From Bacteroidales bacterium (GTDB lineage: Bacteria > Bacteroidota > Bacteroidia > Bacteroidales > UBA932): a DNA stretch of 57,631 nt. The position numbers and the translations under genes were made by a program. Positions within the stretch are counted from its first letter, which is position 1. Each line of letters starts with the position of its first letter. Of this stretch, positions 50,402-57,631 are shown in pieces. Where the stretch lies: positions 1 through 57,631 of the forward strand of contig JAFRQH010000006.1 of assembly GCA_017428725.1 (NCBI GenBank), given 5' to 3'. The notes beneath the pieces are model-generated. The model saw only the letters and a list, made by a program, of their open reading frames with translations, was not told the DNA's origin and searched no databases.

Positions 50402-50432
50402 AAAAAGCCACCGCGACGTGCGGTGGCTTTTT
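50402..50432 (+). terminator. Intrinsic terminator after tRNA-Pro
   Basis: AAAAAGCCACCGC (50402-50414) and GCGGTGGCTTTTT (50420-50432) form a perfect 13-bp hairpin with loop GACGT and a T-run in the 3' arm. It works best on the plus strand but is nearly symmetric. Confidence 0.92.
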
Positions 50433-50499
50433 CTGAATGCGAATTCTCCAATGGAACGGTGGGGCCTGGTGGCGCTAGCCGTCAGGGGCGAAAGGGAGA

Positions 50500-50832
50500 T
50501 TAGATCCGCGGTTTTTGAATCACGCGCAGGATCAGCGAGACGAAGTATACGATGAGGCCGTAAAGGACGGGGACAAGTCCCACCTTGAAGCCGCCGGCGA
50601 TGATGTTGGACGCTACGTCATCGTGCCCGGCCAGGAAGTCTGCCATCTGAAGAAGACCGTAGAGAGTCCAGAATATGCCCGCGACCAGCGCGGCGATGCC
50701 GATTTCCTTCACCCAGGCCGGAGCCTTCCAGGCGGCAAAGAACAGGGCGATGAAGAGAAGGGTGATGATGATCATTCCGACAGGTCCGCCGGAAACAAAG
50801 AGGGAGAACAGGTTTGTAGCTAAAGGTAACAT
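50500..50832 (-). CDS. Small membrane protein, ExbB/MotA-channel-like fragment
   Basis: The 110-residue protein has three membrane helices (VGMIIITLLFIALFFAAW; GIAALVAGIFWTLYGLL; and a last one with VLYGLIVYFVSLILRVI). The last helix with its preceding GFKVGLVP strongly resembles the C-terminal helix of MotA/TolQ/ExbB proton-channel proteins. The family's usual length is over 200 residues, so this may be a short variant. The ATG at 50832 is chosen because a promoter box lies at 50888-50881; the longer open frame adds polar residues. Confidence 0.65.
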   Translation of the reverse strand: MLPLATNLFSLFVSGGPVGMIIITLLFIALFFAAWKAPAWVKEIGIAALVAGIFWTLYGLLQMADFLAGHDDVASNIIAGGFKVGLVPVLYGLIVYFVSLILRVIQKPRI

Positions 50833-50880
50833 GGCTAAACACTTTTCTTGTTGAACAATCAGGTTCGGAATTCCTTGACG

Positions 50881-50888
50881 CAAAGGTA
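50881..50888 (-). promoter_or_regulatory. -7 promoter box for the ExbB-like small protein
   Basis: TACCTTTG on the minus strand lies 48 bases before the ATG at 50832, leaving a leader of about 45 bases. It supports the downstream start. Confidence 0.6.
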
Positions 50889-50996
50889 CGCACGGGCCGA
50901 TCATATATGCAAAGCAGAATCCGTCCAACCTCCTGTCAAATCCCCCTAACTTGCCAAGAGCCATGGTCTTTTGCGTTTTTTTCGTGAGAGATTGTG

Positions 50997-51004
50997 TATT
51001 TTTG
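50997..51004 (+). promoter_or_regulatory. -7 promoter box for the LytTR gene
   Basis: TATTTTTG ends 8 bases before the ATG at 51013, giving a leader of only a few bases. Confidence 0.6.
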
Positions 51005-51012
51005 CTACTGGA

Positions 51013-51735
51013 ATGAAAAAAGCAATCATCATCGTCGCTTACTGGCTGGCCGCCATCTTCCTGACGTCCATCCTCCTCACAAGTCTTGACTATGGTTTGT
51101 GGGAGGCCGCGCTGATGAGCCTCTCATTCCTGCCTGCGTCATTGGCCTTGTGTTTCTTTCTCCCCGTCGCAGAACGCAACCCGGACAGAAAGAAACGCAT
51201 CCTTGACACCATCTATGTCATCCTGGGCGTGATGGTGATGACTTTTCTGCTTATTTATGTGTGGCAACTGGCCTTCATCACCCTGATTCGCCAGGGAGAC
51301 AACGCCACGTGGGCACTGCCCGCCATGCTGGCCAATCCAGTCTTCGTGGCCGCCATCCTGGCCATCCTTGCATATGGGAACTTTCTGCTCGTGAAATGGC
51401 TGGATAAGAAGTACCCCACGGATCGTCCCATCTCCTTTACTTCAGACTATAAGAGAATCTCCCTCAAAAAGGAAGACATATTGTATGTGGAATCTCGCGA
51501 CTCGGAAGTATGGATCGTGACCCGTGGCGGCCGGCAATACCGCAACAAGACCGGCATCAGCCAGTGGGAGAACCTCCTGGGCCCGGGCTTCCTTCGCGTC
51601 CACCGTTCCTTCCTGGTCAATACTGCCGATGCCGTCCTCTCGGCTCCCGATGTCATTTCCATCGGAAGACAGGAGATTCCAGTATCGCGCAAGTACAAAG
51701 AATCCGTCCAAACCGTTTTGTATCATTACGGGTAA
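51013..51735 (+). CDS. Membrane-bound LytTR-family DNA-binding protein
   Basis: The 240-residue protein has four membrane helices in residues 3-135 (IIIVAYWLAAIFLTSILLTS; LMSLSFLPASLALCFFLP; IYVILGVMVMTFLLIYVW; NPVFVAAILAILAYGNFLLV). A LytTR domain follows (about 148-240: KRISLKKEDILYVESRDSE, WENLLGPGFLRVHRSFLVN). LytTR domains bind DNA direct repeats. There is no receiver domain and no kinase nearby, so it is a one-component membrane regulator. The start at 51013 follows the promoter; the upstream frame is spurious. Confidence 0.88.
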   Translation: MKKAIIIVAYWLAAIFLTSILLTSLDYGLWEAALMSLSFLPASLALCFFLPVAERNPDRKKRILDTIYVILGVMVMTFLLIYVWQLAFITLIRQGDNATWALPAMLANPVFVAAILAILAYGNFLLVKWLDKKYPTDRPISFTSDYKRISLKKEDILYVESRDSEVWIVTRGGRQYRNKTGISQWENLLGPGFLRVHRSFLVNTADAVLSAPDVISIGRQEIPVSRKYKESVQTVLYHYG

Positions 51736-51739
51736 TACG

Positions 51740-51773
51740 TATCTTTAGGCCGACAAAACGGATAGCATCTTTG
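51740..51773 (+). promoter_or_regulatory. Candidate -7 boxes before the HD-domain gene
   Basis: TATCTTTA (51740-51747) and CATCTTTG (51766-51773) each differ by one base from TAnnTTTG. The second ends 4 bases before the ATG at 51778. Confidence 0.35.
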
Positions 51774-51777
51774 GATT

Positions 51778-52359
51778 ATGGAGAAGCACATTCCCAGGGA
51801 GGCAGCGCTGGAGCTGCTGAAAAAGTACAACAAGGAGCCGTTCCACCTGCAACACGCGCTGACGGTGGAAGGGGTAATGCGTTGGTATGCGAAGCAATTG
51901 GGCTTTGCCGAAGATGAAGATTTCTGGGGAATCGTGGGGCTGCTGCACGACATCGATTTTGAGATGTATCCCGAGGAGCATTGCATCAAGGCGCCCGAGC
52001 TGCTGCGCGAGGCTGGTGTCGGCGAAGAGATGATCCACGCCATCTGCAGCCACGCCTACGGGATGCACGTGGACGTGAAGCCCGAACACACGATGGAGAA
52101 GGTGCTCTTCGCCACCGACGAACTGACGGGGCTGATCGGGGCCGCCGCGCTGATGCGCCCGTCGAAAAGCGTCCAGGATATGGAGCTGAAGTCGCTCAAG
52201 AAGAAGTATAAGGTCAAAACGTTTGCCGCCGGCTGCTCACGCGAGGTGATCGAGCAAGGAGCCGCCATGCTGGGATGGCCCCTTGACGAAGTGCTGCAGA
52301 AGACCCTGAACGCGATGAAGGATTGTGAAGGATGGGTGGCGCTACAAATTCAAGAATAG
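51778..52359 (+). CDS. HD-domain hydrolase (HDIG type)
   Basis: The 193-residue protein starts REAALELLKKYNKEPFHLQHALTVEG, with the metal His in HLQHAL and the core HD pair in GLLHDIDFEMYPEEH. AICSHAYGMHVDVKPEHTME and VLFATDELTGLI follow. This is the HDIG subgroup of phosphohydrolases found in many anaerobes, substrate unknown. It is a single soluble domain without a partner regulator domain. Confidence 0.88.
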   Translation: MEKHIPREAALELLKKYNKEPFHLQHALTVEGVMRWYAKQLGFAEDEDFWGIVGLLHDIDFEMYPEEHCIKAPELLREAGVGEEMIHAICSHAYGMHVDVKPEHTMEKVLFATDELTGLIGAAALMRPSKSVQDMELKSLKKKYKVKTFAAGCSREVIEQGAAMLGWPLDEVLQKTLNAMKDCEGWVALQIQE

Positions 52360-52436
52360 CCCCAAACACAGTCTTTGAAGCACCCGGGGCATGGAATTGA
52401 AAGTAATTGATAATCAAGGATTTCCTCCCCACACGC

Positions 52437-53027
52437 TCACCCCTCCGGCAGGTTGCCTTTCCGGATCTGTTCGCGGATGATGCCGTCCGTGACTTCGAAG
52501 AGGGTCTCGGAGCCCAGGCGGGTCTGGCGCTGACGGCCGTAGACCTGTCCGGCATGTACCCCGTGCGCTTTCCAGTCGGCGCCGTCGTTGCTGTTGTTGA
52601 GCAGCAGGGGCTGGAGGTTATCCAGCGCATGCGCGAAGCGGGCCTCGGGGCTGGACCACGCCTCGAACTCGTCGAACAGCGCGGTCAGCTCCGCACACTG
52701 GTCCTCCGGGAGCAGCGAGAAGATCCGCTCCTTGGCGGCGTCCTCGCGGGCCTTCTGCGTGCTGAGCCCCTCCGGGTCGTAGGCGTAGGTGTCCCCGGCG
52801 TCGATCTCCACGATGTCGTGGATCAGGCACATCATCATCACCCGGGAAAGGTCCACGGGTTCGTTGGCGTAGTCCCTCAGCAGCCAGGCCATGACGGCCA
52901 TGTGCCAGGCATGCTCGGCATCGTTCTCGGCGCGGCCTCCGCCGGAAAGGTGTGTCTGCCGGAAGATGTTCTTCTCCTTGTCGATCTCGAGGATGAAATC
53001 CAGTTGCCGTTTCAATCGTTCGTCCAT
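52437..53027 (-). CDS. HD-domain phosphohydrolase (YfbR-like)
   Basis: The 196-residue protein shows HD-domain motifs in YfbR-type order: DAEHAWHMAVMAWLL (His pair), MCLIHDIVEIDAGDTYAYD (HD) and RFAHALDNLQPLLLNN (late Asp). YfbR-type enzymes are 5'-deoxynucleotidases. The ATG at 53027 (MDERLKRQL) is preferred over the 53096 frame because the -7 box TAACTTTG lies at 53059-53052. The closest neighbour is another HD-domain gene of a different subgroup. Confidence 0.85.
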   Translation of the reverse strand: MDERLKRQLDFILEIDKEKNIFRQTHLSGGGRAENDAEHAWHMAVMAWLLRDYANEPVDLSRVMMMCLIHDIVEIDAGDTYAYDPEGLSTQKAREDAAKERIFSLLPEDQCAELTALFDEFEAWSSPEARFAHALDNLQPLLLNNSNDGADWKAHGVHAGQVYGRQRQTRLGSETLFEVTDGIIREQIRKGNLPEG

Positions 53028-53051
53028 ATCAGCCAGGGTGTGTCTTGAAAT

Positions 53052-53059
53052 CAAAGTTA
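53052..53059 (-). promoter_or_regulatory. -7 promoter box for the YfbR-like gene
   Basis: TAACTTTG on the minus strand lies 24 bases before the ATG at 53027. A weaker plus-strand TAACTTCG at 53080-53087 could serve the zinc-ribbon gene at 53106. Confidence 0.6.
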
Positions 53060-53105
53060 CGAATTTTGGAAATAATGCGTAACTTCGTTTCATCAATCGT
53101 TATTT

Positions 53106-53378
53106 ATGGAACAGAACTATTGCCAAAGTTGCGGGATGCCGCTCACGGAAGAACTGCTCGGGACGAATGCCGACGGCAGCAAGAATGGGGATTATTGCAT
53201 TTATTGCTACAAGGACGGCGCGTTCCTTCAGGATTGCACGATGGACGAGATGATCGAACATTGCTCCCAGTTCGTCGACGAAGTCAACAAGAATCTCCCC
53301 CAGCCCATCACGCGCGAAGCGTATAAAGAGCAGATGCGGAAATACTTCCCGTATCTAAAGCGCTGGAGCGGCAAGTGA
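53106..53378 (+). CDS. Putative zinc-ribbon protein
   Basis: The 90-residue protein begins EQNYCQSCGMPLTEELLGTN, and YCIYCYKDGAFLQDCTMDEM gives a second cysteine pair (CxxC...CxxC). This is the putative zinc-ribbon family (Zn_ribbon_2 type), with a helical tail of about 45 residues. It is often found as a small cytoplasmic protein of unknown function. No operon partner is visible. Confidence 0.87.
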   Translation: MEQNYCQSCGMPLTEELLGTNADGSKNGDYCIYCYKDGAFLQDCTMDEMIEHCSQFVDEVNKNLPQPITREAYKEQMRKYFPYLKRWSGK

Positions 53379-53395
53379 CATAAAAACCGGGATTG

Positions 53396-53752
53396 ATGAG
53401 CAGGACCTGTCATTCAAAGAAACAATTCAAGCAACGGGTCGATTACATCCGGGAGGCCAGGCAGCGGCTTGCCGACGCAACGGGCGTCACGGTATTATCC
53501 ACCGTGAAAGATGCTTTTGGCAAAAAGAAGAAAGCCGCCACGGACCTCTCCCGGCACCCCAAAGGGACGAAAGCATCCGGTCTCAGAAAAGGATTCAAAG
53601 GGAAAACGACGGTAGCTTCTCTGAGGGACCGTTTTGGCGAAGCCGAAGAACAGAGTTCCCGCCTCCGGGCTTATCGCAGAAGCGCCACACATTCCATGCG
53701 CTACAGACTCAAGAACAGCCTCAATCAGTCCCTTGAGGACCCGGAAGACTGA
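53396..53752 (+). CDS. Hypothetical basic protein
   Basis: The 118-residue protein is very basic (KKKKAATDLSRHPKG; LRKGFKGKTTVASLRDR; RAYRRSATHSMRYRLKNSL) and I do not recognise it. It lacks a signal peptide, membrane helix or cysteine motif. It starts 17 bases after the zinc-ribbon gene. It could be a nucleic-acid-binding protein or not a gene at all; the sequence around it is less GC-rich than neighbouring genes. Confidence 0.4.
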   Translation: MSRTCHSKKQFKQRVDYIREARQRLADATGVTVLSTVKDAFGKKKKAATDLSRHPKGTKASGLRKGFKGKTTVASLRDRFGEAEEQSSRLRAYRRSATHSMRYRLKNSLNQSLEDPED

Positions 53753-53788
53753 TCTGCGCCGTTCCCTGTGTTTCAGGGGCGTCCCCGC

Positions 53789-54526
53789 CTACTCGTCAGG
53801 CTGCTGTCCGTCGTGGGCTTTCCACATGCACTCGGTAATCTTCATGTCCGAGAAAACCGCCGTGAAGGAGGATTCTTCCGGCGAGCAGGCGTACACGCCG
53901 AAACGGATGGCATCGGCTCCCGCATACATATGGCAGATGCGCATCTGGCTGAAGTTGATCCCGTCGGCGGAGCATTCGATGCAATAGTCATCAGCCCGGC
54001 GGGAGAAACGGTACCACATGGTCTTGACATCGGCCGGGATGGCCGTGGTGGCCCAGTCGGAATACCCATTGTTGGTGGCAACGCTGCCCAGATGCTGGAA
54101 CTCCTCATTCTCGAATTCGACAGAGCCCTTGAGCCAATTGTCGCTGTCCAGGTACATCACCACGCCGCACTGGTCAAAGCGCTGATGGCTCTGGGTGAAA
54201 TCGGTCTTGACGACAAAACTGAAGTACTGCTCCTTCGTCCGGATTTGGAACACCGGGGCGTTGTCGTTGCGGAAATGATAGTAGGTCCGCTGCCAGAGGT
54301 CTGTGTGTGGGGCGGTGGTGACGGTCAGCGTACCATCCCCGATGGAGTAGGCACCCGGCTCCCGGGTCCACTGAAAGGCGGTCAGGTCGAGCCGGCCGTC
54401 GTTGGCCAGCGCCGAAACCACGTTGTCGACAAAGACGTCATCGGCAGAGTCGGGACTCCCGTTTCCACAGGACAGTGCGAGGAGACAAACGCTCGCGAGA
54501 ATGAACAGGTTGGTAAGTTTCATCAT
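53789..54526 (-). CDS. DUF1349-domain lipoprotein
   Basis: The 245-residue protein has a lipoprotein signal (FILASVCLLALSCGN). A DUF1349 concanavalin-like fold follows: TDLWQRTYYHFRNDNAPVFQ, VKTDFTQSHQRFDQCGVVMY, DSDNWLKGSVEFEN and FGVYACSPEESSFTAVFSDM. DUF1349 proteins resemble carbohydrate-binding or glucanase folds. It is probably anchored in the outer membrane or periplasm. No promoter box was found upstream. Confidence 0.85.
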   Translation of the reverse strand: MMKLTNLFILASVCLLALSCGNGSPDSADDVFVDNVVSALANDGRLDLTAFQWTREPGAYSIGDGTLTVTTAPHTDLWQRTYYHFRNDNAPVFQIRTKEQYFSFVVKTDFTQSHQRFDQCGVVMYLDSDNWLKGSVEFENEEFQHLGSVATNNGYSDWATTAIPADVKTMWYRFSRRADDYCIECSADGINFSQMRICHMYAGADAIRFGVYACSPEESSFTAVFSDMKITECMWKAHDGQQPDE

Positions 54527-54556
54527 CTTGCAGTATAGGTTTTAATACTTTGTCAT

Positions 54557-54925
54557 TCAGCGGATCTCCTTGCCGAAGGGGAAGATGGAATTGACGGCCA
54601 TCCGGAAATGGGTGATCCCCCAGGGGATGCCGATGATGGTGAGGCAGAAGAGCAGCCCGCAGACCAGGTGGATGGCGGCGATCTCCCACCAGCCCAGCAG
54701 GATCCAGAGCAGGTTCATCACCGTGGACAGGCAGCCCGGCTGGCCGGGGCAGTTGACCAGCTCGTGGCCGAAGGGCCAGAGGGCGTACGTGCCGAGCTTG
54801 AAGAGCTGCAAGCCGAAAGGGATGCCGATAATGGAGATGCACATCAGCAGTCCGACCAGATAATAGATCAGCGCGACGAGCAGACCGCCCAGGATGAGCC
54901 AGATGATGTTGCCAAGTGATTTCAT
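54557..54925 (-). CDS. YccF-family membrane protein
   Basis: The 122-residue protein has two copies of the YccF core: GNIIWLILGGLLVALIYYLV, SIIGIPFGLQLFKLGTYALWPFG, then MNLLWILLGWWEIAAIHLVC, TIIGIPWGITHFRMAVNSIFPFG. Four helices are predicted in the inner membrane. Two tandem TATTTTTG boxes lie directly upstream. The start at 54925 (MKSLGNII) is the family start; the longer frame covers the divergent repeat gene. Confidence 0.9.
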   Translation of the reverse strand: MKSLGNIIWLILGGLLVALIYYLVGLLMCISIIGIPFGLQLFKLGTYALWPFGHELVNCPGQPGCLSTVMNLLWILLGWWEIAAIHLVCGLLFCLTIIGIPWGITHFRMAVNSIFPFGKEIR

Positions 54926-54929
54926 GCCA

Positions 54930-54946
54930 CAAAAATAACAAAAATA
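54930..54946 (-). promoter_or_regulatory. Tandem -7 boxes for the YccF gene
   Basis: TATTTTTG occurs twice on the minus strand, at 54946-54939 and 54937-54930, 9 bp apart. The nearer one ends 4 bases before the ATG at 54925. Confidence 0.6.
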
Positions 54947-54974
54947 CGGAATGATTCTTGCTGCGCCTGCGGGT

Positions 54975-55388
54975 ATGAAAAAGATCCTCGTACTTCTCCT
55001 CTCGCTGTGCGCCCTCTGCATCGCCACGGAGGCGGCCGCCCAGCATATCACGGACTCCGGATACAGGACGGTCGGCCACATCAAGTCCGACGGGACCATC
55101 CAGGATGCCTCGTACCGGACGATCGGGCACCTCAAGTCCGACGGGACGGTCCAGGACGCCTCCTACCGGACGATCGGACACCTGAAATCCGACGGGACCG
55201 TGCAGGATGCCTCGTACCGCACCGTCGGCCACATCAAATCCGACGGCACCATCCAGGATTCCTCCTACCGGACGATCGGACACGTCAAGTCCGACGGCAC
55301 GGTCCAGGACGCCTCCTACCGGACGATCGGCCACGCCAAGGGAATCCCGCTCAGCTGGGCCGCTTTCTACTTCTTTTTCAGGGACTGA
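54975..55388 (+). CDS. Secreted repeat protein of the 5-fold beta-flower type
   Basis: The 137-residue protein has a signal peptide (KKILVLLLSLCALCIATEAAAQ), five 17-residue repeats (type unit SYRTIGHLKSDGTVQDA, bases 55062-55316), a partial sixth (YRTIGHAKG) and a tail GIPLSWAAFYFFFRD. I recall Bacteroidota proteins with the same repeat and GHAKGIPL-WAAFFFF end annotated as 5-fold beta-flower proteins; this is recall, not a search. Repeats of this kind form a five-bladed beta structure. The function is unknown. It is divergent from the YccF gene. Confidence 0.82.
   Translation: MKKILVLLLSLCALCIATEAAAQHITDSGYRTVGHIKSDGTIQDASYRTIGHLKSDGTVQDASYRTIGHLKSDGTVQDASYRTVGHIKSDGTIQDSSYRTIGHVKSDGTVQDASYRTIGHAKGIPLSWAAFYFFFRD
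55062..55316 (+). repeat. Five 51-bp tandem repeats inside the beta-flower gene
   Basis: Each 51-base unit encodes 17 residues. Units differ mostly at third positions and at Ile/Val/Leu exchanges in IGH-x-KS and DGT-x-QD. The near-identical units suggest recent duplication or gene conversion under purifying selection. Confidence 0.88.
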
Positions 55389-55440
55389 CGGTCGCGGGAA
55401 ATCCGCCCGTTTACCCCTTGGATTTCCGGGGAATACTCAT

Positions 55441-55448
55441 TATATTTG
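55441..55448 (+). promoter_or_regulatory. -7 promoter box for the methylmalonyl-CoA decarboxylase operon
   Basis: TATATTTG lies 24 bases before the ATG at 55473. It fixes the start of the operon and argues against the earlier frame start at 55446. Confidence 0.6.
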
Positions 55449-55472
55449 TACGATTTTTCGCTCTACAGACTT

Positions 55473-57035
55473 ATGAGTATCCAGCAAGATAAAATCCAAG
55501 AACTGGTCGAGCGCCGCGCCGCCGCGAAATTGGGCGGTGGACAGTCGCGCATCGACGCGCAGCACCAGAAAGGCAAGCTCACGGCCCGCGAGCGCCTTGC
55601 CCTGCTTCTCGATCCGGGCAGCTTCGAAGAATTCGACATGTTCGTGCAGCACCGCTGTACGAATTTCGGGATGGACGCGAACCATCCCGACGGCGACGGC
55701 GTCGTGACCGGACAAGGCACGGTCGACGGCCGCCTGGTCTTCGTCTTCGCCCAGGACTTCACCGTCAACGGCGGTTCCCTCTCCAAGACCATGTCGGAGA
55801 AGATCTGCAAGGTGATGGACATGGCCGTGCGCGTAGGCGCGCCGGTGATCGGCCTCAACGATTCGGGCGGAGCCCGCATCCAGGAAGGCATCGACGCCCT
55901 GGCCGGCTACGGCGAGATCTTCGAGCGCAACATCCTCGCCAGCGGCGTTGTACCCCAGATCAGCGGCATCTTCGGCCCGTGCGCCGGCGGAGCGGTCTAC
56001 TCCCCCGCCCTCACGGACTTCACCCTGATGGTGCAGGATACTTCCTATATGTTCCTCACCGGTCCGGCGGTCGTCAAGTCCGTCACGGGTGAGGACGTGG
56101 ACCAGGAGAGCCTTGGCGGCGCCGCCGTCCACGCCTCCAAGTCCGGCGTGGCGCACTTCAGCGCCCCTTCCGAGGAGGAGGGCATCGCGACCCTGAAGAA
56201 GCTCCTCTCCTTCCTTCCGCAGAACAACCTGGAGACCGCCCCGGAGCGTCCCACCGCGGACCCCGTGGGCCGCGTGGACGACGCGCTCAACGACATCGTG
56301 CCCGACAACCCCAACAAGGCATACGACATGTACGGCGTGATCCGCAGCATCGTGGATGACGGCGAGTTCTTCGAGGTCCACAAGGACTTCGCGAAGAACA
56401 TCATCGTGGGCTTTGCCCATATGGGCGGCAGGAGCGTGGGCATCGTGGCCAACCAGCCGGGCGTGCTCGCCGGCGTGCTGGACATCAACGCCTCCCGCAA
56501 GGGCGCCCGTTTCGTGCGCTTCTGCGACGCCTTCAACATCCCGCTCGTGACCCTCGTGGACGTCCCGGGCTTCCTGCCCGGCACGCAGCAGGAGTACGGC
56601 GCCATCATCACCAACGGCGCGAAGCTCCTCTTCGCCTATGGCGAGGCCACGGTCCCCAAGGTCACCGTGACGCTCCGCAAGAGCTACGGCGGCGCCCACA
56701 TCGTGATGAGCTGCAAGCAGCTCCGCGGCGATGTGAACTACGCCTGGCCTTCCGCCGAGATCGCCGTGATGGGCGCCGACGGCGCCGTGGGCGTCCTCTA
56801 TGGCAAGGAGCTCAAGGCCGAGGTGGATCCCGCCAAGCAGGCCGCGATCGCCGAGACCCGCAAACAGGAATACAACGAGCTTTTCTGCAACCCCTATCAG
56901 GCTGCCCAGAAGGGCTACATCGAGGATGTCATCGAGCCGCGCAACACGCGCTTCCGCGTGATCCGCGCCCTCGCCGTCCTGGATGGCAAACGTCAGGAAA
57001 TCCCCGCGAAGAAACATGACAACCTTCCTTTATAG
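55473..57035 (+). CDS. mmdA: Methylmalonyl-CoA decarboxylase / acyl-CoA carboxylase carboxyltransferase subunit
   Basis: The 520-residue protein has two crotonase-type carboxyltransferase halves. The first has [40 protein letters not shown] and [19 protein letters not shown] (oxyanion GG loop). The second has [40 protein letters not shown] and [19 protein letters not shown]. In Bacteroidales this subunit, with OadG-like and biotin-carrier subunits, decarboxylates methylmalonyl-CoA in the succinate-to-propionate route, coupled to Na+ pumping by a beta subunit. The same fold serves propionyl-CoA carboxylase, so direction is inferred from neighbours. Start at 55473 ([12 protein letters not shown]). 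Confidence 0.93.
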   Translation: MSIQQDKIQELVERRAAAKLGGGQSRIDAQHQKGKLTARERLALLLDPGSFEEFDMFVQHRCTNFGMDANHPDGDGVVTGQGTVDGRLVFVFAQDFTVNGGSLSKTMSEKICKVMDMAVRVGAPVIGLNDSGGARIQEGIDALAGYGEIFERNILASGVVPQISGIFGPCAGGAVYSPALTDFTLMVQDTSYMFLTGPAVVKSVTGEDVDQESLGGAAVHASKSGVAHFSAPSEEEGIATLKKLLSFLPQNNLETAPERPTADPVGRVDDALNDIVPDNPNKAYDMYGVIRSIVDDGEFFEVHKDFAKNIIVGFAHMGGRSVGIVANQPGVLAGVLDINASRKGARFVRFCDAFNIPLVTLVDVPGFLPGTQQEYGAIITNGAKLLFAYGEATVPKVTVTLRKSYGGAHIVMSCKQLRGDVNYAWPSAEIAVMGADGAVGVLYGKELKAEVDPAKQAAIAETRKQEYNELFCNPYQAAQKGYIEDVIEPRNTRFRVIRALAVLDGKRQEIPAKKHDNLPL

Positions 57036-57444
57036 TCTCTTGCTGCTGCCGCTCACGGCCGGCGGAGACCGGATGGCAGAGATCGACCCCCACGGCTGGA
57101 CGCTGACGATCATCAGCGTCAGCACCGTGTTCGCGGCGCTGATCATCCTGTATTTCATCTACAACTTCTCCGGCAACGCCTTCTCCGGCAAGTACAAGAT
57201 TAAGCGCAAGCCCAAGGCACCGAAAGCCGCCAAGGGCGCCGCTCCCGGCGAAGTGGCCGCAGCCATCGCCCTCGCCCTGCAGGCGGAGGCCGGCGGCGAG
57301 ACCGAAGCGGCCATCGCCACGGCCCTGCACCTCTACCTGAGCGACGCCGTACACGACGTCGAGCCCGGTTTCATCACCATCCAGCACACCCCGTCCTCCT
57401 GGGACGACAGACAATCCAATTTCAGAAAAACACCCCGCAAATGA
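57016..57444 (+). CDS. OadG-like small membrane subunit
   Basis: The 142-residue protein has an N-terminal membrane region: [16 protein letters not shown] and then [24 protein letters not shown] (about 30-54). A Lys/Ala-rich linker ([16 protein letters not shown]) follows, then a C-terminal helical part with [20 protein letters not shown]. This is the Bacteroidota OadG/MmdD-type subunit that assembles the decarboxylase with the membrane pump. The ATG at 57016 overlaps mmdA by 20 bases; MAEIDPHG (57073) is another possible start. It ends in an ATGA overlap with the biotin carrier gene. Confidence 0.85.
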   Translation: MTTFLYSLLLLPLTAGGDRMAEIDPHGWTLTIISVSTVFAALIILYFIYNFSGNAFSGKYKIKRKPKAPKAAKGAAPGEVAAAIALALQAEAGGETEAAIATALHLYLSDAVHDVEPGFITIQHTPSSWDDRQSNFRKTPRK

Positions 57445-57631
57445 AAGCATACAAATTCAAGATTGGCGGCAACCAGTATGATGTGACCGTCAACGGCATC
57501 GAAGGAAAGATCGCTGACGTGACCGTCAACGGCGTCAACTACCAGGTCGAACTCGAGAACGAGGTCCCGGCTGCCGCCGCAGCCCCCGTGGCCGCTGCCG
57601 CCGCTCCGGCCGCCGCAGCCGCCCCCGCCGC
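57441..57631 (+). CDS. Biotin carboxyl carrier protein, 3' end outside window
   Basis: The visible 63 residues start [20 protein letters not shown], with the repeated DVTVNGV element, then an Ala/Pro-rich flexible linker (AAAAAPVAAAAAPA) cut by the window end. This is the N-terminal part of methylmalonyl-CoA decarboxylase gamma / acyl carrier BCCP proteins. The biotinyl domain with the AMKM lysine would lie beyond the edge. ATGA overlap with the previous gene shows cotranscription. Confidence 0.9.
   Translation, partial: MKAYKFKIGGNQYDVTVNGIEGKIADVTVNGVNYQVELENEVPAAAAAPVAAAAAPAAAAAPA

Noticed and set aside
50433..50499. Possible further RNA gene after the tRNA terminator
   Set aside because: I see no stem pattern or promoter box; it is a short gap before the convergent membrane gene.
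52360..52436. Regulatory element between the two HD-domain genes
   Set aside because: Only a short AT-rich gap between convergent genes with no clear hairpin.
55062..55316. CRISPR-like direct repeats
   Set aside because: The 51-bp units are contiguous without spacers and encode in-frame 17-residue protein repeats.

Overview
The window looks like chromosome of a GC-rich member of the Bacteroidales (phylum Bacteroidota), probably an uncultured gut-type lineage. The reasons are: the TAnnTTTG-type -7 promoter box, usually TATCTTTG or TACCTTTG, a few bases before many start codons; TonB-dependent receptors with a carboxypeptidase-regulatory-like N-terminal domain; Bacteroidota-typical families (DUF4249, DUF5686, DUF4301, GSCFA, DUF1349, DUF2807, beta-flower repeats); a PnuT thiamine locus under a TPP riboswitch; and a biotin-dependent methylmalonyl-CoA decarboxylase operon. 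No phage, transposase or CRISPR array was seen. All assignments come from reading the sequence and translations; no database search was run.

Layout. 1-5352: a cut GIY-YIG gene, a palindromic repeat, then a leftward group of NtrC-type regulator, histidine kinase, TolC-like channel and membrane-fusion adaptor, with a sigma-54-like promoter and a five-copy TGTAAAG array between kinase and channel genes. 5387-11835: a TerB/DnaJ membrane protein, a small HEXXH membrane protein, a TPP-riboswitch-controlled TonB receptor plus PnuT, a GH3 enzyme and an EamA exporter. 11902-17497: a lipoprotein-like nitroreductase and a five-gene heterodisulfide-reductase-like cluster ending in a membrane HdrE/HdrD-type fusion. 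17523-30531: hydrolases, a UvrA paralogue, a TonB receptor/DUF4249 pair, a P1B metal ATPase, a DUF5686 protein and a small barrel. 30540-37318: an AspT-like transporter, a short cation diffusion facilitator, an AraC-type regulator, ffh, a UshA-type phosphoesterase and a GSCFA protein. 37338-37630 is a non-coding block rich in inverted repeats. 37725-40542: an ABC transporter/GntR/DUF2807 operon closed by a terminator. 40561-43505: a polar amino-acid ABC system whose ATPase carries a degenerate RsbW-like tail and sits with a true RsbW-like ATPase. 43590-50260: yebC, a TPR protein, recF, a DciA-like gene, pdxB, DUF4301 and an AI-2E-type permease. 50326-50398: a tRNA-Pro with anticodon AGG. 50500-55388: small membrane, LytTR, HD-domain, zinc-ribbon, DUF1349, YccF and beta-flower repeat genes. 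55473-57631: the methylmalonyl-CoA decarboxylase genes, running off the end.

The observations most worth following are the Hdr-like quinone-linked cluster (12544-17497), the ABC ATPase fused to an RsbW-like domain beside an RsbW-like protein (40561-43505), the sigma-54 promoter with its repeat array (2981-3089), the structured block at 37338-37630, the 17-bp palindrome made of two divergent -7 boxes (36415-36431), the TPP leader whose terminator overlaps P1, palindromic repeats carried in frame in two protein linkers, and the A34 proline tRNA.
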